Positions 45,422-55,299 of a DNA stretch of 64,000 bases are shown here, in pieces. This DNA is from Domibacillus tundrae (GTDB lineage: Bacteria; Bacillota; Bacilli; Bacillales; Domibacillaceae): positions 17,262-81,261 of the forward strand of contig NZ_LAJA01000020.1 in assembly GCF_000970675.1 (NCBI RefSeq). Reading direction: 5' to 3'. The number at the start of each line of letters is the position of its first letter. Within the stretch, counting starts at the first letter, position 1. The position numbers and the translations under genes are program-made. Under the pieces are notes generated by a model, which was not told the origin of the DNA, made no database searches, and worked only from the letters and a program-made list of their open reading frames with translations.

Positions 45422-45479
45422 GTTCATATTACAAAAGAAAGAAAAGGAGTTGGACTTTTGTTCTTACTCCTTTTTTTTT

Positions 45480-45795
45480 GAGAAGTTACACTGACTTAGA
45501 CTTGGTTATGTGCACAGAGATAGGTAAACCTATTAACCCAAGAAACCTTTTACGTATTTTTAAAATATTGACTGAAGAGGCAGACTTACCTCATATTCGT
45601 TTTCATGACTTGAGACATACACACGCTGCCTTAATGATCTTTCAAAATGAACCAATGAAGTTGATCGCTGACAGACTTGGACATAGCAAAATCACGACTA
45701 CAATGGATACGTACGGTCATTTATTGCCCAACATGCAGCAGGATGCATCTGACCGCTTGGATCAAACGATTTTTGGTTCTTCATCACCATATTAA
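45480..45795 (+). pseudogene. Tyrosine integrase C-terminal remnant (copy 2)
   Basis: DLDLVMCTEIGKPINPRNLL, HIRFHDLRHTHAALMIFQNE, PMKLIADRLGHSKITTTMDT, YGHLLPNMQQ: catalytic R..H (HDLRHTHA), H..(GHSKITTT) and Tyr (DTYGHLLP) are intact and in frame, but the N-terminal arm-binding and core-binding domains (about 270 residues) are missing. Same family as copy 1 at 36640. Confidence 0.88.
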
Positions 45796-45911
45796 TTGTT
45801 GCCAAACGGATGCCACGGTTAAAAAACTACAAAAAAATACCACCTCCGAAGAAGTGGCCTTTTGTAGAGAAACCGTGTTCCTGACGCTCTCTCAGGGGTT
45901 TTAACACCCTA

Positions 45912-45953
45912 TGATTCCTACTGGGTTCGAACCAGCGACCTCTACCCTGTCAA
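45912..45953 (-). other. tRNA-Val(GAC) 3'-half, attachment-site copy 2
   Basis: Identical to the fragment at 37032-37073 and in the same place relative to the integrase remnant and terminator. Confidence 0.82.
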
Positions 45954-46147
45954 AGCGAAAGAAGCGGTATTCTTAATTTTAAATGTGAGAGGTCTTACCT
46001 TAATCATTTAAAAAACGTTGGTTTAACAAGGTTTAGAGATTTTTAATTAGTGCAGGTTTTACCTGATAATTCGAAGGGCACCGTTTCGGCACCACAAACG
46101 GCACTACACTAAATCCCCTCTAAATAGTGATATGACAAGCTTCTTCT
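45948..46147. repeat. Island-boundary repeat, copy 2
   Basis: CTGTCAAAGCGAAAGAAGCG, TTCTTAATTTTAAATGTGAG, GTGCAGGTTTTACCTGATAA, GGCACCGTTTCGGCACC, ending at ATGACAAGCTTCTTC. Confidence 0.88.
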
Positions 46148-46466
46148 TTTTACCTCAATCCAAATAGAGGATTTGAGCACTGAATACTTTTAAAAGGTAA
46201 TTAACTGGAAACTATAATTTTATCGATGTGTTCTTTTACTTGTTGATAGATTTATTATTCATGTTATTTTCTACAATACCTTATTCTTAATATTTTCTTT
46301 TTACAAAAAGAAGTATAACAAAATATATTTTAGGGAAAGGGCTTCATGTTGAACTTATTAGATTCAATAAGTAAATTATGATGTTTAAATATCTGGTCTT
46401 TTTCATGAAAAGTTGAATCATAATTTACACTATAATCAGAAAAGCTATAGTTACCCAAGTTGGTAT
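46148..46466. other. Intergenic, left end of the defence cassette
   Basis: A+T-rich, no gene. A weak palindrome near 46376-46436 (AAATTATGA / AATCATAATT) could act as terminator of the nuclease operon. Confidence 0.45.
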
Positions 46467-49337
46467 TTAAAGAGCATTGCTACTCCTTATTTTTGATTGT
46501 TCTATACGATCTTCAATTTCAAAACCGTCTCCGCAGGTTGGACAAACTATATACCAGGAAAAATCAGAAAGAACCTGGCGATGATAATTGTTCGTATGTT
46601 TGATGATTTTGTGCCCTTTATGGCTACAGTGAACTTTCACCCAGAATTCATGACAGTTTGGACAGGTTAGGTAGTATTTTGGATAGCCGCTTCTTGTTAG
46701 GTGCTGTTCTATATGAACCTCCTCACATCCGCAGTTCCAGCACTTCTTGTGAGCTCCAATTCGAAATTCCATAATCATTCTAAACAAGTTCTTAAAAGAA
46801 TGGAGCGCTGAAGGCAGTAAATAGATTGCCCCATATTTATGAGCTTCATTATCATCAGCCCTATCTAAGCTACCTGGAAATTCATCACGATTATAGTAGG
46901 CGTAGTAATTTTCACCATTTGTTTCATTTTCCATTCCAGTCACCATGTCTGAATGAACGATAAAGGATCCAAGAGTTGGACCTGTCATTTCGAATGGAAT
47001 CATTTTCCCGTATTTATCAATGGAGGTATCAATAATTTCTTTTGTTAGGGCTTCTCTGCCTTGCTCTTTAAAATTCTTATGTTTGGCATCCAGGTACACA
47101 TGACCAATGAGAAAATCATCCTTATAAATACTTAAATAATAGTCAGGTGTACGATAACCAGGCTCCTCTCTCGTATATTTCTTCTTACCATCCTCTAGAA
47201 TATAAATCTTTGGTTCATAGTGAAAATCTATTCTCCACGCCCCCTGAGAGATACTAGTCTTAAAACGATCCAAGCTCTTGCCCTTTTTCCCTAGAAATTC
47301 ATTGATGCATTCCACGATAGTATCGGCTTCTTCAAATTCCCACCCTAAGTTGCTTGTTAAAGTATCCAACACCTTAACAAGGCACCATGTCTCATAAAGC
47401 TGCTCTACTTTTTTTACTCGTATTTTTCGCTGGGCTGGATTTGACAACAACGACAAGCCTACTTCTTCCTCTAAAGATTGCAGCAGCCTCCAGATGGTTT
47501 GATAATTAGGGTCATGTAAAAAGAGTTGGGTAGGGATTAAGGGTTCAAAGTGACCTAATTGTATTTCTTTTAATAGTGGCAGGTCTAACAGCTCATTAAT
47601 CTTCTCAATGACTTTGTCAATGACCTTCCCCTCATAGGTTAAGTTTTTTTTCTCAACCTCTAATTGAGCTAAAGTGTTAACGGTGTTTAAGTTAATTTGG
47701 TTTTCGGCCTGTTTCTGTTTGAGATCTTCCGTTACTTTATCTAGATCCTGGATATATCTTGCTAATTCCTGCTGCATAACTGTTGGATCGGCTGGGGGCA
47801 TAATCGACTCGCCATTAACAATTATGTCCGAAATCGAAGCAAGGATAAATTTATAATCTCTATTGACCTTTCCCTCTTGAGGTATTCCAAAAATATCTAA
47901 TTTATCAAAATGTTTCTTGTTCCATACTGCTTGCCCAGTGATTTTTAAATTCACTTCACTACTCGGGTTCATTTCAAGGTATTCAATCACCTCATGTAAT
48001 GATTTCCAAAATTTCCAATGATCCGATAAAAAATCAGAGCAATTCTCTATCTCGATAAAATAACTAAGCGGGTTTACAGTATACGTTTGACCATTCAAAA
48101 CATAACTGTATTTGTCGAAAGCTAGGTGGGCCTCCCCTTTTTCTTTATCCCACCCAGACCTAATCATTGTTTTTAGGTAAGGTTGAAAGGAACATTCTTT
48201 CTTAATTAAATTAAAAGCGGAAATAGAACAGGAAATTGTGACATCAACCTCTTGATACCCCTTGTTTAATTTTGTAGCCCGAGGCTTCAACCCATTTGAA
48301 ATTTTTTGCTTTTGTTTTTCAATTTTTTCTTTAATATCCGAAATGTCTTTCTCTACCTTTATTTTTACTGCATTGTAGTCAGCCCCTTCTACTTTCCCGA
48401 TCATCCTGTGAATATTGCGATTAATTTTTTCAAACAAGGACTTCATCTCATTCACTTTTTGTTCTTTGTCAGTTTGCCGCAACGGTGCAGAGGAGGAATA
48501 CATGTCACAATAATATTTAAGCTGAAGCAGCTCCTGTTTAATCAATTTATTTTCAAAAATAGCACTTGTTTCGTGGTTTACAAAGGTCAAATATTTTTCT
48601 TTCCCAGGGTTCATTTCTTTTTCTAACTCCGTTCTAGGATGGAATCGAGCAGGTTTTTCTGCCTTTCTAAAGTCCCAGGTAAAGGAAAGCTCGCCTTTAG
48701 GATTGTCACTGATAAGCCGAATAGGCCTTTCAATCTCGTCTAAGATTTCTTTTATTCTTTGCGAGGTTCTTTCCGATCTTGTACTCACCGATACATTGGT
48801 TTTCTTTCGACTAATAAGATCCTGCCGAATTCGATACAGATCATCAAGCATAGCTTCATAGTCCCTTTGAGAAATGCCAGATGGAAAAAAAACAAGTTTT
48901 TCTGAAAAAACGTTATCATTTTCCTCGATTAAAATGTTAACTGTACCAGAAAAAACTACACCAGATACCCAATCATTGCTATCATAGACATACTTCCCTT
49001 CTTTCTTTCCAAAGCGACTCAATTCTAGCCAAATTTGTTCATTTTCATCATAGTACAGTTCTCTTTTGTTGCTGCCGTCCATTGAAGCTAAATAAAGTGA
49101 AACATTCTCTGGATCTCCCTCAAGGAGTTTAAACCCTGTTTGAAGAATCTCATTCTTCATCTTGCCGTGTTTCGTTTGAATTTTTCCTCTATAATAATTG
49201 AAGGTGTACCAACATTCCCGATCGTGATCATAGTTAACTTTGTCAACTACTTGAACCCTTTCTACAGGTAGGGTTCCATTTGATAGTGCCTCATTAAAGT
49301 CATAGTCGACATGGATCATATACGGCTGTATTTTCAT
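46467..49337 (-). CDS. DUF2357 protein with PD-(D/E)xK nuclease and zinc ribbons (McrC-like)
   Basis: 956 residues, third gene of the McrBC-like operon. N-terminal beta-rich DUF2357 region (VDYDFNEALSNGTLPVERVQ, then HETSAIFENKLIKQELLQLK, the McrC-like helical part). Coiled coils near 340-370 and 535-600. The nuclease core is in the C-terminal quarter: GYRTPDYYLSIYKDD then IGHVYLDAKHKNF gives PD...DAK (~residues 731-749). The tail carries three Cys pairs, CWNCGC, CPNCHE and CPTCGD, as zinc ribbons. ATG 49337 is five bases after the ATPase stop. By analogy with McrC it should be the nuclease driven by the ATPase; target unknown. Confidence 0.85.
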   Translation of the reverse strand: MKIQPYMIHVDYDFNEALSNGTLPVERVQVVDKVNYDHDRECWYTFNYYRGKIQTKHGKMKNEILQTGFKLLEGDPENVSLYLASMDGSNKRELYYDENEQIWLELSRFGKKEGKYVYDSNDWVSGVVFSGTVNILIEENDNVFSEKLVFFPSGISQRDYEAMLDDLYRIRQDLISRKKTNVSVSTRSERTSQRIKEILDEIERPIRLISDNPKGELSFTWDFRKAEKPARFHPRTELEKEMNPGKEKYLTFVNHETSAIFENKLIKQELLQLKYYCDMYSSSAPLRQTDKEQKVNEMKSLFEKINRNIHRMIGKVEGADYNAVKIKVEKDISDIKEKIEKQKQKISNGLKPRATKLNKGYQEVDVTISCSISAFNLIKKECSFQPYLKTMIRSGWDKEKGEAHLAFDKYSYVLNGQTYTVNPLSYFIEIENCSDFLSDHWKFWKSLHEVIEYLEMNPSSEVNLKITGQAVWNKKHFDKLDIFGIPQEGKVNRDYKFILASISDIIVNGESIMPPADPTVMQQELARYIQDLDKVTEDLKQKQAENQINLNTVNTLAQLEVEKKNLTYEGKVIDKVIEKINELLDLPLLKEIQLGHFEPLIPTQLFLHDPNYQTIWRLLQSLEEEVGLSLLSNPAQRKIRVKKVEQLYETWCLVKVLDTLTSNLGWEFEEADTIVECINEFLGKKGKSLDRFKTSISQGAWRIDFHYEPKIYILEDGKKKYTREEPGYRTPDYYLSIYKDDFLIGHVYLDAKHKNFKEQGREALTKEIIDTSIDKYGKMIPFEMTGPTLGSFIVHSDMVTGMENETNGENYYAYYNRDEFPGSLDRADDNEAHKYGAIYLLPSALHSFKNLFRMIMEFRIGAHKKCWNCGCEEVHIEQHLTRSGYPKYYLTCPNCHEFWVKVHCSHKGHKIIKHTNNYHRQVLSDFSWYIVCPTCGDGFEIEDRIEQSKIRSSNAL

Positions 49338-49342
49338 GACCC

Positions 49343-51286
49343 TTAACTCCAATACGAGAAGATTTTAGTTCTATTTGAAGTAGAAAGCATTTTCCTTACT
49401 TTTTTATAACTCAGGCTTTCCTCCCCGAATTCATCTTTGATTAAATTAACAAAATGGTCTCTGATCATGGTTTCGTCCATTAAAAAGTGGATTCTTGGCA
49501 AAAGCTTCATCGCAAAAAGTTCATCCCCTAATGCGTCAGGTGTTAATTTAAATGATTCAGCGGCGGATGAATAAAGGTCCAAATGTTTATCTACCCGGTT
49601 ATTGTAATCAGCTTTTAATTGGGTAAACAGATTTTCAAATTTTTGTAGCTTCTTTTTAAAATCTTGAGGCCCCTTGCCTTTCTCATTGACATCAAAATAA
49701 GATGCCGGTAATTCATACTGGCCAACTTTTTCAGGGGCTTTCACTTTTTCATTCTGCTTTAAAAGTTCAATGATAAAACTTCTGTCAATGACCTTCGGAC
49801 TTAGAGGACGAACCGTTCCATCCACATTCATCGTCCCAATTAGGCGTACATTTTGTGGAACTGTAAAAGTATTGGGATAACGCTTTAGATTTTTATAACG
49901 TTGCATATAGGCAATTTGTTCGACATTGCTAATATTTAGGGTATTTTCAACCCACTCATCTATGATGTCTGTTTCCGCATGAAAAACCTTTTGAACATAC
50001 CAGCTGATTTCCTCCATCGATTGTTCATACTCATAATGACTGTACAGTTCGAGTTGCGGCTTTTTTAGTTCCCGTATGCTTAAAATATCAGCTAAATAAT
50101 ATTCTATTTGCGCTAGGTTGAGTTCATCTAGACAGATTAGGTAAAGCTTTTCAGGATTTTCCTCCGCATCTATTAACGTATCCAAAAAAACAGATGGTAC
50201 ATATTGCTTTCTCATTGGATTGTAAAATCCAAGTAAGTCTTGCTTATCAACCCAGCTCGGTTGTACTGGTATTATTTTATAAACAGCTGATACTACCTCA
50301 GCAAAAGCTGCAATCAAGCTGGTCTTTCCCGTTCCAGATGGTCCATTTAAAATGGTAAATTGATTGGTTTTTAGTGCCGTATATAACTTACGAATCGTAT
50401 TTTCCTCATAATAAAGCCCTGTACTCGTAATTTGCTGTTGAATGCCTTTCACTAATTCAATTTCTTCTTTGGGTACTTTTAATGATGGGAAATTTTTAAC
50501 CTCTTGCATTTTCTCTTCATCCAATACCGAAAATCCAAGTGTTTTTAGTTGCCCATTCATTTGATGAATTTCTTCTTTCAATTTCACCAGTCTTTTGTTT
50601 TCTTTTGCATTCGCTCTTTTGACGTCTTGTACTCCCTTATCCTTTTTCTCTATTTGCTCCAACAGCTGTTTTTTTTCATCTAGATTAATTCTTATTTCTT
50701 TTTTTTGTTCCTCCAGCTCATCTTTTTCATCTTTAATCTTGGAGATTTCACTCTCCACCTTTTCTTGAATGACGTCTTTATAATAGTCATTAAAGAAAAA
50801 AAACTTAATATCATTATCGTTGGTTTTGTCGATGATACCGGATAGTCTCAAATCCGAACTAGTAATTTTCAATTCTCTCAAAATATCATAATTATCTTCA
50901 ATCGGCTTCAAACTCTCTTTTTCTACAGCAAGGACTTCTCCTTTAGAAAGGCCCAGGTTTGATTGGATATCAATTCTAAATTGAAACAAAACTAGTTGGT
51001 CTCCTTTTAAGCCAAAATCTTCAGGTTTTGCATGGCGGCAAATAGCATTGGACTTGGGTCTTCCGCCTTCAAGAAGTTTCCCAATTTTTTGTCCTGTAAA
51101 AGGGTTCACAAGGTTTTCAATAAAAAAAAAGTCTGGTTCTATAGCACCTCTTTTAGTTTCTTTGACACTGCCTACTAAATAATGGTCTTGTATATCAAAC
51201 GTCTCAGAAATATACTCATCAATTTCCTGATGACTATTGATTGTAAATGATGAATGATGCCTTATTGCTTTTGTTCGCGGTTCCAT
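49343..51286 (-). CDS. McrB-like AAA+ ATPase with coiled coil
   Basis: 647 residues, second gene. N-terminal ~170 residues unassigned, coiled coil ~175-250 (KDELEEQKKEIRINLDEKKQ), then the AAA+ core: Walker A LNGPSGTGKTSLIAAFAEVV (~315-323), Walker B LYLICLDELNLAQIEYYLAD, sensor VRLIGTMNVDGTVRPLSPKV and arginine-finger IDRSFIIEL. The GTMN...D..DRS layout is that of the McrB/MoxR-like clade, but the McrB MNTADRS is spread to MNVDG...VIDRS, so nucleotide preference is open. ATG 51286 behind GGGAGG. Restriction motor role inferred. Confidence 0.86.
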   Translation of the reverse strand: MEPRTKAIRHHSSFTINSHQEIDEYISETFDIQDHYLVGSVKETKRGAIEPDFFFIENLVNPFTGQKIGKLLEGGRPKSNAICRHAKPEDFGLKGDQLVLFQFRIDIQSNLGLSKGEVLAVEKESLKPIEDNYDILRELKITSSDLRLSGIIDKTNDNDIKFFFFNDYYKDVIQEKVESEISKIKDEKDELEEQKKEIRINLDEKKQLLEQIEKKDKGVQDVKRANAKENKRLVKLKEEIHQMNGQLKTLGFSVLDEEKMQEVKNFPSLKVPKEEIELVKGIQQQITSTGLYYEENTIRKLYTALKTNQFTILNGPSGTGKTSLIAAFAEVVSAVYKIIPVQPSWVDKQDLLGFYNPMRKQYVPSVFLDTLIDAEENPEKLYLICLDELNLAQIEYYLADILSIRELKKPQLELYSHYEYEQSMEEISWYVQKVFHAETDIIDEWVENTLNISNVEQIAYMQRYKNLKRYPNTFTVPQNVRLIGTMNVDGTVRPLSPKVIDRSFIIELLKQNEKVKAPEKVGQYELPASYFDVNEKGKGPQDFKKKLQKFENLFTQLKADYNNRVDKHLDLYSSAAESFKLTPDALGDELFAMKLLPRIHFLMDETMIRDHFVNLIKDEFGEESLSYKKVRKMLSTSNRTKIFSYWS

Positions 51287-51308
51287 TTCATTTCCTCCCG
51301 TCTCCAAA

Positions 51309-53321
51309 CTAGTTTATGCATTTTGTAAGTTTGACTAATAATTGCAAATCCTCATTTGTTAATGTTTCAGCGGTCTTTCCATGTAAAATCTGTAAATAGC
51401 TTGCCATGGCACCGTTTTGTTCCCTCATTATTTTTTCGTACAAATTAATCAACTGGACCTTTGTCTTTTCAGGCTTTGTTATCAGTGCCTTCTCCGCCAA
51501 AATACCAAGCTGCATTACTTTCAAAGTTAACTGAGTCATAGGAAGATCTTCTAGTATTTTTATCGCTTGGTCTATATATCTTTTTGCTAAATTCTTCTTC
51601 CCGCGTTTATGGAGATAGGTGCCCATAAACCAATAGATGTACTGTAGCGGATGATGATATGAGTACTTTTTTTCAATCCATTCACATGTAATTCCCGTGC
51701 TATTCATTGCTTTATACATTTGATCGGCCAATATTTGTGATTTTTCTTTTTCTGCCGTCGCCATAATCTTTATGTAACAATAATATTTAAAAATAACCTT
51801 ACTCGTATCCTGTGCTTTTAAAGTTTCCAAAAATTCCTCAAGTGACATTTTATTATGAGATATATTAGAGGATAAAAACAACTGGTATAGTGCCTCTTCA
51901 AACTGATTCCCTTCGCAATAAGCCAAGGATTTATAGATATACTGGCGTTCCCTGTCTCTATCTGTGCCAAAATGTTGCAACGCATGATCGAAATCTTTAA
52001 TTGCAAGGGGCAAATTACTGTGATCACTGGAAATCAGCATGGTATGGCCCTGTCCACGTGTTCCGTATGCTTTCCCTAGTATCTCATATTTTGATATAGC
52101 ATTTGATTGAACATCTTCCAGGATTTCCATCATTCCGATCATCTCTTCATACAAGTTTATTGCTTGTGTTAGGTCATGAATTGATGGCAGGATATTCAGC
52201 ATATTTTTCTGATGGACACCTCGACGGATCTTATACATATTGAGATATTTCATTTTTGTCATTATGTCTTCTACATCATTTATATGCTCCAAAAACAATT
52301 GATCTTGCTTATTCCCATACACGCTTCCTTCATGAGTGTATAAGGTATATAAATAAAGAATAACGTCTAGAGTGAACTCAGGGGCAAGAATGTGATTTTC
52401 AGCAAGTTTTGGCAGCAAATCCTCTTGTATTTCAAGGAGAATTGGTTTTGTAAAATGGTAATTTCTATCGATTTTGATAAGAGTGTCTATCTTGGTAGAT
52501 ATTTTCTGTAGCTGAACCTTTATGCTATGATCATCTAGCTCTTTTAGCCGGTTTAAGGTCAGCTCCAGATAAGAGGCACGATTTTCTACATATCGATTCG
52601 TCAAAATTTCAAATAGGGCTTCACTGAAATTCCCCTCTGCCAGCCAACGTTGAATCTCTTTTTCCGAAGAATTTTCATAAAAAGAAAAGATATACTCTTT
52701 ATGATAAAGTCGAGAAATCATTTCTTTTTGTCTGGGTGAAAACTTCGAAGAGGTCCTTGTCAAATACGTATTGCAAACGGCATCTGCCAGCATAAGCTGA
52801 CAATTTGTCCTTGCATCATCAAACTGAATATGATATTTCCAGTTACTCTTCCTTGTTAAAGCCTTTCTCGCAAGACCCACAATGACTCGCTCTTTTAGCC
52901 TTTGTACATATTGTTCCTCCCCGATGACACCATGCCCCTTACCTACATTTTTTCTCAGAGCAATGCAAATCGACAGTTCAAAATTCCCGTATGTAGCAGA
53001 TAGCTTTAAAAGGAGTTGAATAATTCCCTCAGCAAGCACATTTAAATATGTAGTATCGCCGTCAACCACCATTAATCGCTCGGTGTTCTGAAAAATAACA
53101 AATTGTCCTTCCCGTGCCTCAATCTCTTCCAAAATATGTAGTGTATATTCCGATTGTTCTTCTAAAAAATGTACATAGGATTTTCCCAGCAAATTCCGAG
53201 CCGTTTCATGATCAATTTTATTCTCTTTTATTAGTATTCCACCTACTAGAGACGGGTTTCGTTTATTGTTAAGAGTATCCTGAAAGTCGCCGCTCTCATC
53301 CAACCACAATTGTAATTTCAT
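51309..53321 (-). CDS. DUF3800-like N-domain with helical (TPR-like) repeats
   Basis: 670 residues, first gene. The first ~230 residues resemble DUF3800 (RNase H-like): MKLQLWLDESGDFQDTL with the D-E-SGD motif, a middle HILEEIEAREGQFVIFQNTE, and IQFDDARTNCQLMLADAVCN with the LADA block that usually closes the domain. From ~240 to the end the protein is a helical solenoid (YRHAL-type repeats: YEILGKAYGTRGQGHTMLIS, LAIKDFDHALQHFGTDRDRE, YKSLAYCEGNQFEEALYQLF). ATG 53321 behind AAGGAG. As operon leader with an McrB/McrC-like pair it may be a sensor or second nuclease. Confidence 0.78.
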   Translation of the reverse strand: MKLQLWLDESGDFQDTLNNKRNPSLVGGILIKENKIDHETARNLLGKSYVHFLEEQSEYTLHILEEIEAREGQFVIFQNTERLMVVDGDTTYLNVLAEGIIQLLLKLSATYGNFELSICIALRKNVGKGHGVIGEEQYVQRLKERVIVGLARKALTRKSNWKYHIQFDDARTNCQLMLADAVCNTYLTRTSSKFSPRQKEMISRLYHKEYIFSFYENSSEKEIQRWLAEGNFSEALFEILTNRYVENRASYLELTLNRLKELDDHSIKVQLQKISTKIDTLIKIDRNYHFTKPILLEIQEDLLPKLAENHILAPEFTLDVILYLYTLYTHEGSVYGNKQDQLFLEHINDVEDIMTKMKYLNMYKIRRGVHQKNMLNILPSIHDLTQAINLYEEMIGMMEILEDVQSNAISKYEILGKAYGTRGQGHTMLISSDHSNLPLAIKDFDHALQHFGTDRDRERQYIYKSLAYCEGNQFEEALYQLFLSSNISHNKMSLEEFLETLKAQDTSKVIFKYYCYIKIMATAEKEKSQILADQMYKAMNSTGITCEWIEKKYSYHHPLQYIYWFMGTYLHKRGKKNLAKRYIDQAIKILEDLPMTQLTLKVMQLGILAEKALITKPEKTKVQLINLYEKIMREQNGAMASYLQILHGKTAETLTNEDLQLLVKLTKCIN

Positions 53322-54062
53322 GAAAATAATCTCCTTATGTTGCTCCTGTATTAAACAACTATTAGTTTATTAAGATAATTTTTAACGGAATTTAAAAGTT
53401 CATCATAACTACTACTAATTAAACAATATCACCAACTAAAAAAGATTCTTTAACAGTAGACACAAAAAAATTTTATCCTTTTGGAAAATAGCCTGTTCTA
53501 CAGTAAATTAATAAACTATGAGCTAACCATTTGTCCCTATTTCTCATTCAAAAAACCTTAAAGCGAATAACAATTCCTCCCAAATGCTAAAACAAAGTTT
53601 GAGAATTCAAAAATTCTATTTAGGGAGTTTTTCTTGTTCTTTTTCTTATTCAAAAGTTATCAGTTATCAAATTACCCCAATAAATCTTGGGTCACCTACA
53701 CTTATCTACATAGAAAAATTAGGAACATATGCATTTGATCTGAAACAGATGAGGAGCCAACAATGTTACAAAGCGAGAATGTTGCACATTAATAGGATAT
53801 TAGGCTATATAGGCTCACTTGAATACAAGCAATTCTCACTTAAAAAAGTTGTTTAACTTCGATATTGACAATTCAGTTTTATTCTTAGAAAATTATTTTT
53901 TTTCAAATTAAAAATATATATTAAATTTCATTTGAATAAAGTAGAAAATTCAGCATAACTATATAGTATTATAAGTCTAATTTACTAAATTGAAAATTCC
54001 ATTTTTTAATTTGGTAAATTAAATTTTCAACTCATAACAAACAAATGTGAGGTGTGAGAATA
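53322..54062. other. Intergenic between defence cassette and LAGLIDADG gene
   Basis: 741 bases, very A+T-rich. The frame 53584-53856 has no ribosome site. Divergent promoters expected; one inverted repeat is listed separately. Confidence 0.5.
53979..54020. promoter_or_regulatory. Inverted repeat upstream of the LAGLIDADG gene
   Basis: AATTTACTAAATT (53979-53991) and AATTTGGTAAATT (54008-54020), one mismatch, 40 bases before the start codon. The HTH domains of the gene product could bind it. Confidence 0.45.
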
Positions 54063-55262
54063 ATGCCCTTAGATGAAAGTAAGATAAATTTAATTAAAGA
54101 ATTGGCCGCTTTGGGAAAAGGTGTTGTAGAAATAACAAATATCACAAACATTAGCCAACCAACAGTTTCTAAGTACTTAAAAAAACTAAATATAAAAACC
54201 ACATTAGCCCCTGATGAAAAGACCATTGTGAAAATAATTGATTTATATAGTGAAGGGATTCCGATCCAAGAGATAAGTAATATTGTCGGTTACTCTAGAC
54301 CCACAATAAGAAAATACTTACAAAGAGTAGGGTTAACACTCAAAAAGGAAGAAATTGTATTTGGTTTAGAAAAAGAGAAAAAAATTTGTAATCTTTATCA
54401 AGAAGGTAATAATATTGCTGAGGTAGCCAGGGCAATAAATGCTTCTGAACAAGGAGTAAGGAAAGTATTATTACGCCATAATATAGTTTTAAGGGAAGTA
54501 AAAAGAACTTTACATACTGATAAATTTAAAAACTTTCATTTTGAACCCCCTCAAATAGTCAACCTATTTATTAACAAAAAGTTCAGAAAATGTAAACCTT
54601 ATTATATATATGCGGTAGAATGTTTCCGTGAAATTGATACTGAAGAAAAAGCTTATTGGTTGGGATTTATTTATGCTGATGGATGTATATCAATAGGAAA
54701 AAATTTAACTGCCAGATTGACAATAGGAATTCAACCGAGAGACAATAATCACTTAGAAAAGCTATGTAATTTTTTAAAACTACCGTCAACGCTTATAAAG
54801 TATAGAACACATACTTTGTATGTAAAGGGAGAAAAAATTAAATATCCTTCGGTCTATATTGAAATAGGCAGCCCTTTATTGTGTAAGGAATTAATTTTAA
54901 AAGGGGTATATCCAAATAAATCATTAACATTGGCCCCCCCTACTTCTGAAATATTACCCTTTCACTTGAAGAAACACTTCCTTAGAGGTTATTTTGATGG
55001 AGATGGAGGTATAAACACATCCGACTCAACTATCTCTATTACAGGCACTCTAGATTTTATAGATTGGACTTCTGATCACTTAGTTTCAATCTTTGGAAAA
55101 GAAGTAAAGACAAAATATTATCAAAAGAATATTAACAAGAATACATTCACTTATAGAATTCGATCTGCTAATGCAAGAAAGGTATTAAATTACTTATATA
55201 AAGAAAGTTCGATATACCTTGACAGAAAATATAAATTATACCGAAAAATACTAAATAACTAA
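54063..55262 (+). CDS. LAGLIDADG endonuclease with three N-terminal HTH repeats
   Basis: 399 residues. Three helix-turn-helix units in the first ~145 residues, each ending in a recognition helix: NISQPTVSKYLKKLNI, GYSRPTIRKYLQRVGL, NASEQGVRKVLLRHNI. Two LAGLIDADG motifs: AYWLGFIYADGCI (~197-209) and KHFLRGYFDGDGGI (~304-317), both with the catalytic Asp, so a monomeric enzyme. The HTH array in front is like resolvase-type Hin domains. Free-standing (no intron or intein seen around it). ATG 54063 follows GAGGTG. Probably a homing endonuclease. Confidence 0.88.
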   Translation: MPLDESKINLIKELAALGKGVVEITNITNISQPTVSKYLKKLNIKTTLAPDEKTIVKIIDLYSEGIPIQEISNIVGYSRPTIRKYLQRVGLTLKKEEIVFGLEKEKKICNLYQEGNNIAEVARAINASEQGVRKVLLRHNIVLREVKRTLHTDKFKNFHFEPPQIVNLFINKKFRKCKPYYIYAVECFREIDTEEKAYWLGFIYADGCISIGKNLTARLTIGIQPRDNNHLEKLCNFLKLPSTLIKYRTHTLYVKGEKIKYPSVYIEIGSPLLCKELILKGVYPNKSLTLAPPTSEILPFHLKKHFLRGYFDGDGGINTSDSTISITGTLDFIDWTSDHLVSIFGKEVKTKYYQKNINKNTFTYRIRSANARKVLNYLYKESSIYLDRKYKLYRKILNN

Positions 55263-55299
55263 CTTAATATGTATTTGGCATTTAACTGATGTACTAAGC

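Noticed and set aside
51818..52027. Internal frame within the DUF3800-like gene
   Set aside because: Shadow frame; the 670-codon gene is continuous and has the ribosome site.
53584..53856. Plus-strand frame of 90 codons upstream of the LAGLIDADG gene
   Set aside because: No ribosome site and unstructured translation; A+T-rich spacer.
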